Of a stretch of 64,000 nt of DNA, positions 44,888 through 53,440 are shown piece by piece. The notes beneath the pieces were generated by a model. That model did no database searches and was not told the origin of the DNA. It worked only from the letters and a program-made list of their open reading frames with translations. The stretch's first letter is position 1. Each line of letters begins with the position of its first letter. A program made the translations under genes and the position numbers. The DNA lies in the NCBI GenBank assembly GCA_934643455.1, contig CAKUBV010000003.1, positions 186,001 through 250,000 of the forward strand, read 5' to 3'. The DNA is from Candidatus Proelusimicrobium excrementi. GTDB taxonomy: Bacteria > Elusimicrobiota > Elusimicrobia > Elusimicrobiales > Elusimicrobiaceae.

Positions 44888-45586
44888 ATGCTTAAAAGGA
44901 TATTTTATATTTTGTCCGTGCTTGTTTTGGGCGCGGGCCCTTTGTACGCCATGCAGAGCGACACTTACCTTATCGATACTCCTACTGCGGAAGTTTTGGC
45001 TTTAAGGGATTTCGGCTTAAGGACGAGGTTTTTTAGCGGCGGCGGCGTGCTCACCTATTTTGATTTTACCGTAATTAACCGCCTTAGCATAGGGGCTTCT
45101 TTTACGGTGGAACATCTTATAGGGGAAAATGACGAGGACCTTAAGCTCCTCGTGCCTGCTTTGCAGCTGAAATACCGCTTTTATGACGGCGGCGAGGTTT
45201 TGCCGGCTTTTGCTCTCGGTTTTGACAATCAAGGCTTTTATTATGAACACGATAAAGACGAATACAAACAAAAAGCAAAGGGCTTGTATTTAGCCGCCAC
45301 GAAGGAAATTTTTACGCCCGGCCTTATATTTAATCCCGGCTTAAACGTAACCGTTGACGATTTTGAATTTGATAAACTGGCCGGTTTCGCTTCGTTGGCT
45401 TATAATATTAAAGACGCCGTCAATTTAATGTTTGAGTGGGATAATATCCATAATTTTAAAGATTCCCGTCTTAACGCCGGCGGAAGAATATATATTACGG
45501 AATATTTCGCTTTGGATTTTGCTGTGCGCAATTTTAACGGCAAGGCCGAACGTATTGCCCAGCTTAAATATACTTGCAGTTTATAA
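44888..45586 (+). CDS. outer-membrane beta-barrel protein, uncharacterised
   Basis: The 232-residue protein has a signal peptide (to about PLYA) and alternating strands such as LRTRFFSGGGVLTYFDFTV, LSIGASFTVEHLIG, LQLKYRFYDGGEVLPAFALGF and LNAGGRIYITEYFALDFAV. It fits a small barrel of about ten strands resembling those with a YjbH or TtgZ-like N-terminal signature (DTPTAEVL). It starts three bases after the lipoprotein stop, in the same operon. Confidence 0.75.
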   Translation: MLKRIFYILSVLVLGAGPLYAMQSDTYLIDTPTAEVLALRDFGLRTRFFSGGGVLTYFDFTVINRLSIGASFTVEHLIGENDEDLKLLVPALQLKYRFYDGGEVLPAFALGFDNQGFYYEHDKDEYKQKAKGLYLAATKEIFTPGLIFNPGLNVTVDDFEFDKLAGFASLAYNIKDAVNLMFEWDNIHNFKDSRLNAGGRIYITEYFALDFAVRNFNGKAERIAQLKYTCSL

Positions 45587-45588
45587 AT

Positions 45589-46047
45589 ATGAACGATACC
45601 AAAAAACCGTATAAACGAAGCATAATTTTTATAAAGAAGCAAATGCAGCTTAAATTTGTATTTTTAGCTTTGCTTTTGGCTTTGTTCTGCGTTATGATGT
45701 GCGTTTATGAGTTCCTCAGCCTGACGCAAACCTTCTTCCACGCCCATCCCGTTTTGCTTCAGGAACTTATGGAACAAAGCGGTAAACTTCTGCCTTTGGC
45801 TTTAATAAAACTGATAATATTTTTTGCCGTAGTGGCGATTTTGGCGGCGGTTTTGTCAAACAGAATAGCCGGGCCGCTTTACCGTTTTGAAAGCACCTGC
45901 CGGGAAGTAGCCAAAGGCAATTATAAAGTGCGTATTCATTTGCGCGACGGCGACGGCCTGCGCAGCCTGGAAAAAGAATTTAATCTTATGCTTGAATCTT
46001 TGGACAAATCAGAAAATGCGGACGGAGAACATAAAGATGAAAAATAA
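45589..46047 (+). CDS. two-helix membrane protein with HAMP domain
   Basis: The 152-residue protein has transmembrane segments at about 22-43 and 68-90 bracketing a short periplasmic loop, then a HAMP linker (SNRIAGPLYRFESTCREVAKGNYKVRIHLRDGDGLRSLEKEFNLML). Nothing follows the HAMP domain: no kinase, cyclase or methyl-accepting output. Such stand-alone HAMP proteins may relay to a partner by helix packing. The last 11 bases overlap the TolC-like gene. Confidence 0.85.
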   Translation: MNDTKKPYKRSIIFIKKQMQLKFVFLALLLALFCVMMCVYEFLSLTQTFFHAHPVLLQELMEQSGKLLPLALIKLIIFFAVVAILAAVLSNRIAGPLYRFESTCREVAKGNYKVRIHLRDGDGLRSLEKEFNLMLESLDKSENADGEHKDEK

Positions 46048-47341
46048 AATAATCCTTTTTTTAACGTGTCTGTGTTTTTGCGCCGGTTTGGCCGGAGCGC
46101 AGAAATACAGAATTAAATATTCCACGGACGACAAAGATCCTCTTTCTCTGGAAAACGCAATACGCCTTGCTTTGGAAAACAACTATAACCTTCTTCTTAC
46201 CGAACAGGACGTCGTTATTTCCGAACAGCGTTTAAAGGAAGCCAAGTTCCTCTATCTGCCGGAAATCAGCTTTAACGCCGCGGCTACAGGGTATAATTTG
46301 GATTCACCTATAGTTCTGCCCGATAATTTGGGCCTTAGATATATCGCCCCGGCCAAGAATCATAACACGGAAGATTTGTTTTACGGCGTAGGCGTTTCCG
46401 CTACGCAGTACCTTTACACCGGCGGCAGAACTTCCAGCACGGTCAGCATGGCAAACGCCGGCCTTAAAGAAGCCATGAGCCGTTACGAAGCCGTAAAATA
46501 CGCCGTGATTTACCAAGTGAAAGAAGCCTTTTTCCAGCAGTTGTTTTTACAGCGCAAAGAAGCTTTGCTTAAAGATATGGTAAGCAAAGCGGAAAAATAC
46601 GTAACTGGCAAACACTATAAACAGTGGGAAAGAGTTTTGGTTCAGGCGGAGCAGGCTAAGATGAACAGCAAACTTGCCGCTTTGAAGGAAGAGCTTTCCT
46701 CCGCCAATTTAAAGCTTATAAACGTTCTTAACAAAGAACTTAACAGCAAAGTCGTAATCAGCGGGGAGTTTGATTTTAACCCCATAAACGTAGATTTGGC
46801 AAAAGCTACGCTTTGGGCAATGGAGTTCCGCCCCGAGCTTAAAAGCGCTTTGTATAAATTGGAAATGGATAATATTTCCGTAAAATTATCTTTGGCTAGG
46901 CGTTACCCCAATATTTTGCTCGGCGTCGGTTATGACCGTCAGGGGGAAGATAACCTTAAGGACGAAAATTTCCAAGCCACTTTGGCGTTAAAACTGCCGT
47001 TCGGCTACGACTACGGCACCCAGCTCAAACAAAAAAGAGCCGAACAGCGTCAAAGCAATCTTAAAAGGGCCGCAATAGAAGACGCAATCCGCTCGGAAGT
47101 GCTTGAAGCTTACAATAACCTTATGTTCTGGCAAAATGAAACGGCTGTCAGGATAAGCACTTGGGATGCCATCAATAAAGAACTCGGCGGCCTGAATTAC
47201 AACACTCTCAGCAAAGAAGAAGCCATAAAAGTATTTAATTATTATTATGAAGCCGGCGTTGACTATCTTGAGGGCATAAAAGAACATATGCTCGCTTTGG
47301 CCAGGCTGGAACTTGCGGTCGGACAAGACATAAGAGAATAA
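46037..47341 (+). CDS. TolC-family outer-membrane efflux protein
   Basis: About 434 residues from the ATG at 46037, which lies within the end of the HAMP gene and gives a signal peptide at once (MKNKIILFLTCLCFCAGLAGA). The sequence has the TolC duplication pattern: LSLENAIRLALENNYNLLLTEQDV, LPEISFNAAATGY, FYGVGVSATQYLYTGGRTSS, a long helical hairpin, then the second half with RPELKSALYKLEMDN and QATLALKLPF. No inner-membrane pump or adaptor protein gene is adjacent, so its partner lies elsewhere or is unconventional. Confidence 0.88.
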   Translation: MKNKIILFLTCLCFCAGLAGAQKYRIKYSTDDKDPLSLENAIRLALENNYNLLLTEQDVVISEQRLKEAKFLYLPEISFNAAATGYNLDSPIVLPDNLGLRYIAPAKNHNTEDLFYGVGVSATQYLYTGGRTSSTVSMANAGLKEAMSRYEAVKYAVIYQVKEAFFQQLFLQRKEALLKDMVSKAEKYVTGKHYKQWERVLVQAEQAKMNSKLAALKEELSSANLKLINVLNKELNSKVVISGEFDFNPINVDLAKATLWAMEFRPELKSALYKLEMDNISVKLSLARRYPNILLGVGYDRQGEDNLKDENFQATLALKLPFGYDYGTQLKQKRAEQRQSNLKRAAIEDAIRSEVLEAYNNLMFWQNETAVRISTWDAINKELGGLNYNTLSKEEAIKVFNYYYEAGVDYLEGIKEHMLALARLELAVGQDIRE

Positions 47342-47346
47342 ATTTG

Positions 47347-48306
47347 ATGAAGTTAAAATCATTGATTTTTATTTTTCTCGCGCTTTCATTCTTAAATCCT
47401 TTTGCCGCCTGCGGCGTTATCGGCGATAAGAAAGAAAACGATATTTTGAGGGAATTTCTTTGGCAGGGTTTCATAAATCTGCCAAATAACAAACGCCCCA
47501 AAATAGGCGTTACGCTTTCCGCCGGCAGCGTAAGGGGCTTTTCCCACATAGGCGCGCTGGAAGTTATTGAAGCCAGCGGTATGCCGATAGATTATATGTC
47601 CGGTACGTCAATGGGGTGTATAGTCGGTTCAATGTTTGCGGCCGGCGTCAGCGAAGCCCGTATGCTTGATTTGGCTACCAACCCTAAGCTTTCCTATATT
47701 TCCAAAGACTTAAGCGTACTCGGCGTCATTAAATACGTTTTCGGGAACAGGTTGTTTTCTTCGGAAAACTTTCAGGATTTTATAGACGCGGAAATAGGTT
47801 CCGTATATTATGAAGATTTGGCCATACCTTTCGCCTGCGTTTCGGCTGATATTAAAACGGGGGAAAAAGTAGTTTTCAGCAGCGGGCCGGTTGCTTTAGG
47901 GGTAAGAGCCAGTATGAATCTGCCCGGCATTTTTGCGCCGGTAGAATACAGGCAGAGATATTTGGTTGACGGCGGCGTTGTTGATTATATGCCTGTCGAC
48001 TTGGTCAAAGAAATGGGTGCGGACTGGGTTTTGGCGGTATTTTCCCTGCCGGACTATTCAAAAAGCGTGCCTACCACCATTTTGGGATATATAATAAGAA
48101 CCGGCGATTTAAGGGGGGCTTTCCTTACGGAAAACTCCGAAAAGAGTGCTAATTTCCTTATAGAATCACGTGTGGGGGATATTCATTCCTTTGATCCCAG
48201 GCAGTCTTTAAAAGCCGTGGAAATCGGCGTGCGTTCGGCTTATACTTCTTTGGACGCGATGAAAGATAATTTGCTTTTATATTCGGTGGATTATGTGCTT
48301 AAATAA
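47347..48306 (+). CDS. patatin-like phospholipase, exported
   Basis: About 319 residues. The N-terminal hydrophobic segment ends in FAACG, suggesting a lipoprotein or exported form. The patatin core shows an oxyanion loop SAGSVRGFSHIGAL (DGGGxRG in classical members), the nucleophile motif GTSMG with Ser about 88, and the catalytic Asp in VDGGVVDYMPV (Asp about 208). It resembles the RssA/YchK group. It should hydrolyse acyl chains of phospholipids. A 207-bp internal piece (47633-47839) is duplicated in inverted orientation at 11139-11345. It overlaps the TPR gene. Confidence 0.92.
   Translation: MKLKSLIFIFLALSFLNPFAACGVIGDKKENDILREFLWQGFINLPNNKRPKIGVTLSAGSVRGFSHIGALEVIEASGMPIDYMSGTSMGCIVGSMFAAGVSEARMLDLATNPKLSYISKDLSVLGVIKYVFGNRLFSSENFQDFIDAEIGSVYYEDLAIPFACVSADIKTGEKVVFSSGPVALGVRASMNLPGIFAPVEYRQRYLVDGGVVDYMPVDLVKEMGADWVLAVFSLPDYSKSVPTTILGYIIRTGDLRGAFLTENSEKSANFLIESRVGDIHSFDPRQSLKAVEIGVRSAYTSLDAMKDNLLLYSVDYVLK
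47633..47839 (+). repeat. source copy of the 207-bp inverted duplication
   Basis: This intact part of the patatin gene matches 11139-11345 in reverse complement at 203 of 207 bases. The two copies are inverted relative to one another and about 36.3 kb apart, so homologous recombination between them would invert the segment. Confidence 0.9.
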
Positions 48307-49282
48307 AATTTCTTTTGTTTTAGCCGCTTTTTTATTGTTCTTCCCTTTTGTCAGGGCGGAAGCTCTATTCGGTTTTACCGCGCGCGCCGCGCAAAACGAG
48401 ATGATAGAACAGGTCAGCGCCGCTTATGCCGAGGGCGATTATAAAACGGCGGAAGAAATCAGCCGCGAGTTTCTTGTAAAATATCCTTCCGCTTCCAAAA
48501 AAAGGCTTAAGAAGGTATATCTCTTCCTTGGAGGGGCGTACAAAGCCGAAGGTCAATACGATAAAGCTTTGCTGGTGTATAACGAAGCCGTTGAATTTCT
48601 GCCTAAAGACGAAGACGTAAACATCGCTTTGGGCGGGATATATCTTATAGGCGGCCTTACCGATAACGCAAAGGAAATTTACCGCAGAGTTTTGGCGATA
48701 AACAAAGCCAACAAAGACGCTATTTTAGGATTGGCGCGGGCCCATTATGAGGACGGGTTTTTCTCCCGCGCGACAATGTTTTTTAAAGAATACGAAGAAG
48801 CTTCCGCAGGGGAAGAGCTGCCCTCTTCTTTCTTTTATTATTACGCCATGGCGCAGTATTTTTCCAATCATTCCGATTTGGCTTTGGAGCTGGCTTTTAA
48901 GTCCCTGTCCGCGGAAGAAACGCCCGATACGCTTATGCTCATCGCTAAAATTTACAAAAATTCCGCCGACGAAAAAAACGCTCTTAAATATTTGAACATG
49001 GCTTTGGACAAAGCCCCTGAACGTACGGATATTTACCTGACGAAAGCCCTTTGGCTTGCCTTTGACAAAGACACCGCCGCCGAAGGCGGCAAAATGGCCG
49101 ACGCTGTGCTCTTAAAAGACGGCCGGGACAAATTGGCTCTTTTTATAAAATATCTTTCATTGGCGCGCTTGGGCGCGAGTGAAGCGCAAAGCTCGGTCTA
49201 TCTTAGAAAAATAACGGATTTGGAAGGGGACCAGCTTATAGACAAATTGGCCGATAAGCTTTATAAGGCCGTTTCAAAATAA
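48293..49282 (+). CDS. exported TPR-repeat protein
   Basis: The 329-residue protein has a signal peptide (to about VRAEA) followed by about six tetratricopeptide repeats: AAYAEGDYKTAEEISREFLVKYPS, VYLFLGGAYKAEGQYDKALLVYNEAVEFLP, VNIALGGIYLIGGLTDNAKEIYRRVLAIN, and later copies. It is a scaffold-type periplasmic protein, possibly binding its operon partners. It overlaps the patatin gene by 14 bases and ends the operon at a terminator. Confidence 0.88.
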   Translation: MCLNKISFVLAAFLLFFPFVRAEALFGFTARAAQNEMIEQVSAAYAEGDYKTAEEISREFLVKYPSASKKRLKKVYLFLGGAYKAEGQYDKALLVYNEAVEFLPKDEDVNIALGGIYLIGGLTDNAKEIYRRVLAINKANKDAILGLARAHYEDGFFSRATMFFKEYEEASAGEELPSSFFYYYAMAQYFSNHSDLALELAFKSLSAEETPDTLMLIAKIYKNSADEKNALKYLNMALDKAPERTDIYLTKALWLAFDKDTAAEGGKMADAVLLKDGRDKLALFIKYLSLARLGASEAQSSVYLRKITDLEGDQLIDKLADKLYKAVSK

Positions 49283-49330
49283 GCTTGCGGATTTCCTACT
49301 TTTTATAATTTTAATTCCTTTGCAAATAAA

Positions 49331-49358
49331 AACCGCCGGCCTTTTTAGACCGGCGGTT
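49331..49358. terminator. bidirectional rho-independent terminator
   Basis: AACCGCCGG, a T-rich loop and CCGGCGGTT, flanked by A and T tracts, between the TPR gene and convergent pssA. Confidence 0.8.
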
Positions 49359-49377
49359 AAAGTTTTATAAGATGTTT

Positions 49378-50163
49378 CTAATCTTTCTTTACTGCCATAT
49401 TTTTAAAAGCTTTAAATATTACCATTATAATACCCATAAGCGCGTATAAACCGAAGATTATAAACACCATATCCTGCGGATATTTGAACAGAAAGGCTAT
49501 TATTATGGCGATAAGAGCAAGCTTTGTTACGGTAATTCTCTTGCGCGGTGCGCCTTCTTTTTTGCCTTTAAAAGCGGCGTAAGGTATATTTGAAACCATA
49601 AGCAAAGCCAAACCGATGGTAATAAAGGCCGTAAGGTTGTAAATGTGCGGCAAATAAGTTTGCATGAAAGGCATCACTTTGCCGTTGGCGTCAAAAGCGA
49701 AAATATTGTAGGAAAGCGCAAAGGACACCAAAACCGCCGCGGCCGCCGGTACCGGCAGCCCGGTAAAATACTGCTTGGAAGATTTGCCGGCATGGGCCAT
49801 GGCGTTAAATCTCGCCAGCCTTATCGCGCCGAAAAGCACAAAGATAAAAGCTATCTGCGCGCCGAATACGGTTATGTTTTGCAAAGCGACGTAATAAATC
49901 AAAAACGCCGGGGCCGTGCAAAAAGAAATTAAATCCGCCAAAGAATCCATTTCCACGCCGAAGGAAGATTCCGCGTTCAGCATTCTGGCGACTCTTCCGT
50001 CAAAAGTATCCAGCAGCATGGCTATAAAAATCAGCCAGCCGGCTTTGGAATACTGCCCGTTAATAGACGCCATTATCGAGAAAAACCCGCACCCTATATT
50101 CCCCATGGTAAACAGGGACGGGATTGTGATTATTCCGGCGTGTTTTATTTTTTCAAAATTCAT
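49378..50163 (-). CDS. pssA: CDP-diacylglycerol-serine O-phosphatidyltransferase
   Basis: The 261-residue membrane enzyme makes phosphatidylserine. The start is the ATG at 50163, with GGAG upstream. The CDP-alcohol phosphotransferase signature is complete: LLDTFDGRVARMLNAESSFG followed by VEMDSLADL (DxxDGxxAR, eight residues, GxxxDxxxD). About eight membrane helices follow. The start lies just after the psd stop codon, giving the operon psd-pssA, which together yields phosphatidylethanolamine. Confidence 0.93.
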   Translation of the reverse strand: MNFEKIKHAGIITIPSLFTMGNIGCGFFSIMASINGQYSKAGWLIFIAMLLDTFDGRVARMLNAESSFGVEMDSLADLISFCTAPAFLIYYVALQNITVFGAQIAFIFVLFGAIRLARFNAMAHAGKSSKQYFTGLPVPAAAAVLVSFALSYNIFAFDANGKVMPFMQTYLPHIYNLTAFITIGLALLMVSNIPYAAFKGKKEGAPRKRITVTKLALIAIIIAFLFKYPQDMVFIIFGLYALMGIIMVIFKAFKNMAVKKD

Positions 50164-50164
50164 A

Positions 50165-50845
50165 TTATCTCCACAGGCCAAGTACGGTTATTGCGCCCTG
50201 TACGTTTTGGCCTTCTTTTACCGTTATTCTTACTTTGTCTTTCGGCAAATACACCGCCACCTGCGAACCGAAATATATAATACCGGCATAATCCCCGGCT
50301 TTAACTTTCTGCCCGGGTTTTACCCAGCATTCTATCCTTCTGGCTATCGCGCCGGTGATTTGCTCCATATAAGCAAAGCGGTCCCCGTCGGCAAACTTGA
50401 TAAGGTTGCGTTCGTTCTTATTGGCTTGCGGGTTGTTGGCGAAAGCAAAGCTGCCTTTCGTATAAATTACGTCTTTTACTTCGCCGTTCATAGTGGCGCG
50501 TTGTATGTGTACGTTGAAAATGGAAAGAAATATGCGTATTACCAAAACATTTTCGTCGTCTTCGGTTTTGATTGACAGGATTTTGCCGTCTGCGGGGCAG
50601 GCTATTTCGTCTTCCTTAAATACGGTCGGGCGGTAAGGATCGCGGAAGAAAAAAGCCGTAAACAGGGCTATTATTGAATATACTATCGCTACGATTAAAG
50701 AAAGTATGGAGCAAGTAAAATAATAAACTGCAAAAGCGGCTAATGCAAGCGCAAAAATAATTAAAGCAGTTTTTTTGCCTAGAGGGTAAATAGTTTTAAC
50801 CCAGCCGAAAACTTCCCCGAAAGTTCTTTTTATATCTTCCAGCAT
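50165..50845 (-). CDS. psd: phosphatidylserine decarboxylase, short form
   Basis: The 226-residue proenzyme starts at MLEDIKRTFGEV. Two N-terminal membrane helices (about 20-60) precede the catalytic part: RDPYRP, CPADGKILSI, RIFLSIFNVHIQRATMNGEVKDV, and near the C-terminus FGSQVAVYLP. Cleavage between that Gly and Ser would create the pyruvoyl group. The short form with FGS, rather than LGST, is the archaetidylserine-decarboxylase-like type common in many bacteria. It decarboxylates phosphatidylserine to phosphatidylethanolamine. Confidence 0.92.
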   Translation of the reverse strand: MLEDIKRTFGEVFGWVKTIYPLGKKTALIIFALALAAFAVYYFTCSILSLIVAIVYSIIALFTAFFFRDPYRPTVFKEDEIACPADGKILSIKTEDDENVLVIRIFLSIFNVHIQRATMNGEVKDVIYTKGSFAFANNPQANKNERNLIKFADGDRFAYMEQITGAIARRIECWVKPGQKVKAGDYAGIIYFGSQVAVYLPKDKVRITVKEGQNVQGAITVLGLWR

Positions 50846-50906
50846 AATACCTCGCCCGGGCGCCCACAAATTAAAATATGCCGCTTTATGGGCGGCATAT
50901 AAAGAG

Positions 50907-50990
50907 TGGGCAGGGGGGGACTCGAACCCCCACGATCTTGCGATCAACAGATTTTAAGTCTGTCGCGTCTACCAATTCCGCCACCAGCCC
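50907..50990 (-). tRNA. tRNA-Leu (anticodon TAA)
   Basis: The minus strand gives an 84-nt class II tRNA: acceptor GGGCTGG / CCTGCCC with one T-T mismatch at pair 5:68, anticodon stem ACAGA / TCTGT with loop CTTAAAA (anticodon TAA), a long variable arm (GATCGCAAGATC) and T arm GGGGG-TTCGAGT-CCCCC. Discriminator A is as expected for Leu. CCA is not encoded. Confidence 0.92.
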
Positions 50991-51021
50991 TTAAGTAAAT
51001 TGTAAATATATTCTAGCAAAT

Positions 51022-51423
51022 TTAATTATAAAAGGCATTAAAAAATTTAGAGCAGGAAATACTCTTAATTCCCACCGCGCGGACTCTTTCGGCCAGTTCT
51101 CTGTCGGATGTTACCACAACGGCCCTTTGTGAATATTGTTTATAGAACTCCGCCTGTTCCAAAATAATATCATCAGCGGTGTATTCTTCCGTGAAAGAGG
51201 CGTGTACGCACGGCGTGGAAATCGGGCCGACATTGCGGAATGAACCGTCCAAAAACAGCCTGAACTCCGAGCCGTACAATCTGTCGGAACCCAGTTCGTC
51301 CAGCCAGGAAATAAGCTCCGAAGTCAGGTTTTCTTCATTGACGTAAGCGTTGCCCGTAAGGAAAGTGCGGATAAAGTTAAGCCCGTCTATAAGATAAATT
51401 GTGGGTTTTGAACTGCCTCTCAT
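51022..51423 (-). CDS. YacP-like NYN-domain ribonuclease
   Basis: The 133-residue protein starts at MRGSSKPTIYLIDGLNFIRTFL, where IDGLN carries the first acidic metal ligand of the PIN/NYN fold. The others fit EFRLFLDGS, TADDIILEQA and VVTSDRELAERVRAVG. The B. subtilis relative (Rae1/YacP) cleaves mRNA on the ribosome. Two tRNA genes flank it, and the tRNA and this gene share the strand. Confidence 0.85.
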   Translation of the reverse strand: MRGSSKPTIYLIDGLNFIRTFLTGNAYVNEENLTSELISWLDELGSDRLYGSEFRLFLDGSFRNVGPISTPCVHASFTEEYTADDIILEQAEFYKQYSQRAVVVTSDRELAERVRAVGIKSISCSKFFNAFYN

Positions 51424-51491
51424 ATAAACAATTATATAAAATAGGGCGGCCGGCGCGCACCGGGCCGACGGGAATTTATACAAATAAAAAA

Positions 51492-51505
51492 CCGCCTTTC
51501 GGCGG
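51492..51505 (-). terminator. rho-independent terminator after tRNA-Met
   Basis: On the minus strand CCGCC-GAAA-GGCGG is followed by TTTTTTATTT. It sits just downstream of the initiator-type tRNA. Confidence 0.8.
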
Positions 51506-51522
51506 CTTAAAAATAAAAATCA

Positions 51523-51596
51523 TTGCGGGGGCAGGATTTGAACCTGCGATCTCAAGGTTATGGGCCTTGCGAGATACCGGGCTTCTCTACCCCGCA
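51523..51596 (-). tRNA. tRNA-Met, initiator-like (anticodon CAT)
   Basis: The minus strand folds into acceptor TGCGGGG / CCCCGCA, D stem GAGA / TCTC, anticodon stem CAAGG / CCTTG with loop CCCATAA (anticodon CAT) and T arm GCAGG-TTCAAAT-CCTGC. The acceptor and T-arm sequences are those of initiator tRNA-fMet, but position 1 is T, which would pair with A72, and only two of the three G-C pairs of the initiator anticodon stem remain. CCA is not encoded. Confidence 0.85.
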
Positions 51597-51667
51597 ATAT
51601 TATTATACATAATAAGGTTTGCTTTTGCAAATAGTGCGGAGTTTAGCCCCCTTTCGGCGCACCTGGC

Positions 51668-51988
51668 TCAGACAAGGCTTCTGTAATATTCGCCCCATTT
51701 TGCCATTTCTTTTAAAAGCGGATCAAGCGTTTGGCCTAAAGGCGAAAGGGAATATTCCACCCGCGGGGGGACTTCCGGGTACACTTTCCTTTTTAACAGT
51801 TTGTTTTCTTCCAATTCGCGCAGATTGTCGGTAAGCACTTTTTGGGAGCACCCTACGCTTTTCTGCAGCTGCCCAAAGCGTCTTACCCCGCATAGCAAAT
51901 CCCTTATGATAAGTATTTTCCATTTGTTCCCTATAAGCTGCAAAACTATGGCTACAGGGCATGGCGGAAGCGTTTTTTTATTAATCAT
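51668..51988 (-). CDS. HxlR-family transcriptional regulator
   Basis: The 106-residue winged-helix protein has CPVAIVLQLIGNKWKILIIRDLL, with the N-terminal Cys often used for redox or electrophile sensing in this family. The recognition-helix region is GQLQKSVGCSQKVLTDNLRELEENKLLKR and the wing is VEYSLSPLGQTL. It is divergent from the cupin gene and probably controls it, with an inverted repeat between them. The signal is unknown. Confidence 0.9.
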   Translation of the reverse strand: MINKKTLPPCPVAIVLQLIGNKWKILIIRDLLCGVRRFGQLQKSVGCSQKVLTDNLRELEENKLLKRKVYPEVPPRVEYSLSPLGQTLDPLLKEMAKWGEYYRSLV

Positions 51989-52015
51989 AAAATCCCCGCT
52001 TGTATTGATATAGTT

Positions 52016-52044
52016 ACTTTTTTAATACTACATTACAAAAAAGT
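52016..52044. promoter_or_regulatory. inverted repeat, candidate HxlR operator
   Basis: ACTTTTTT and AAAAAAGT (8-bp arms, 13-bp spacer) lie between the divergent HxlR and cupin genes. Length and symmetry suit a winged-helix dimer, but A/T tracts alone are weak evidence. Confidence 0.4.
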
Positions 52045-52108
52045 GCCTACTTTACATTTGCACTGTAAAAAATATAGCATATTGCAATAGAAAAATAAAG
52101 GAGGACTT

Positions 52109-52546
52109 ATGAAGGAAATCATCGTGAAAAACTATAAGGAAACAAAAGGCGCGCAGCAGGGGGAAGACAAAAACAAATTTACGGTAAAGCCGGTAATCCC
52201 GGCGGAGGCCGTAAATAAATGTTCCGCTAATTTTGTGGAAGTTGAGCCCGGCAACACGGCTTACGGATATCACTGGCACGAGGCTAACGAAGAAGTATTT
52301 TATATTATCAGCGGGGAAGCTTCCGTAAAAACCGAAAACGGGGAAATCCGCCTTAAACAGGGCGACGCGGTTTTCTTCCCGGCGGATGTGAAAGGCTCCC
52401 ACGTAATATCAAATCCGTCCGAAACGGAAAAGCTTGTTTATTTGGATTTCGGCTCGGCGAACAGGCCCGATATCGTACATTTTACGGGGACGCAAAGCGG
52501 TATGGCCGTATCCGAAGACGGGAAAATTTATATGTTCGGAAAATAG
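52109..52546 (+). CDS. cupin-domain protein
   Basis: The 145-residue single-cupin protein starts after AAAGGAGG. The metal motif 1 is YHWHEANEEVFYIISGEASVKTENG, with two His and one Glu, and motif 2 is GDAVFFPADVKGSHVISN, with the third His. This is typical of small metal-binding cupins (isomerases, dioxygenases or sugar-binding proteins). Divergence from an HxlR regulator suggests a stress-induced or compound-induced role, possibly quinone or electrophile detoxification; this is inference. Confidence 0.88.
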   Translation: MKEIIVKNYKETKGAQQGEDKNKFTVKPVIPAEAVNKCSANFVEVEPGNTAYGYHWHEANEEVFYIISGEASVKTENGEIRLKQGDAVFFPADVKGSHVISNPSETEKLVYLDFGSANRPDIVHFTGTQSGMAVSEDGKIYMFGK

Positions 52547-52573
52547 CGAATATACGGCAAATTCGGTAAGTTT

Positions 52574-53440
52574 TTAAGCCTGTTTTTTTATTCCCAAAAT
52601 AATTTTCGCAACGGGTTTAAATATAAAAGAAATCAGCTTAAAAGCAAATGACAGCAGTTTGGACAGCCCGGCTTTAAACAGGTAAGAAGCCGGGTTGTTT
52701 TTTATATATAAATCTTTAATTGCGTCCCGAAGTCTTTTTTCCCCCGCCGCATTGCCCAGGCTCTTCATGGTGTAGCTGTTTTGCGTTAAACGCCAAAGGG
52801 TAAGATCCTTACCGATAAAATGGAATTTATGCTTAAAGGAAAGCCTTGCCCAAAGCCAATAATCGGCCTGCGGCGGATAAGGGGAGTCAAATCCGTATTC
52901 TTCGGCCAAAGCCGTTTTTAACATTACGCAGGAGAAAGTCGGCACCGGGTTGAAAGATAACAAAGGAAAGTTCAAATTATATTTATTTGAAAACGGATTT
53001 AACATTTTTACATATAATTCCGCCGCTTTGTTAAAAAGCGTTAATTTCTTTACGCGGTTTTTATCGCCGAAGCATTTAACTTTACTATAAATAATTTCCG
53101 CACCGGGATTATTGCGTATATAATCAACTTTTTCCTTGAGATAATCTTTGTCTAAAATATCGTCGCATTCAAGGAATGCGGCGTACTCGGTTTTGACGCA
53201 GGCCAAAGCTTTTTGCAGTGTTTGCGGCAGGCCCTTATTCGCACCGCCGGGGTGACGCAAAAGTTGTATCCTGCCGTCTGATTGCGCATAGCGGCGGATT
53301 ATATCCAAAGAAGAGTCTTTAGAGCCGTCGTCAAAAACTATAAGCCGCCAGTTTTTATACGTTTGGGAAAGGACGGAATCCAAAGTTTCTTTTATGGTGT
53401 CTTGGCAGTTGTAAGAGGCTGTTATTATCGAAATTTCCAT
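52574..53440 (-). CDS. family 2 glycosyltransferase
   Basis: The 288-residue protein has the GT-A fold start MEISIITASYNCQDTIKETLDSVLSQTYKNWRLIVFDDGSKDSS, the nucleotide-binding DDGS, and the DxD-equivalent ECDDILDKDYL. The acceptor region includes PPQADYWLWARL. The C-terminal 40 residues are hydrophobic and may touch the membrane. It overlaps the flippase gene by 16 bases, so the pair probably adds a sugar and exports a lipid-linked glycan. Confidence 0.9.
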   Translation of the reverse strand: MEISIITASYNCQDTIKETLDSVLSQTYKNWRLIVFDDGSKDSSLDIIRRYAQSDGRIQLLRHPGGANKGLPQTLQKALACVKTEYAAFLECDDILDKDYLKEKVDYIRNNPGAEIIYSKVKCFGDKNRVKKLTLFNKAAELYVKMLNPFSNKYNLNFPLLSFNPVPTFSCVMLKTALAEEYGFDSPYPPQADYWLWARLSFKHKFHFIGKDLTLWRLTQNSYTMKSLGNAAGEKRLRDAIKDLYIKNNPASYLFKAGLSKLLSFAFKLISFIFKPVAKIILGIKKQA

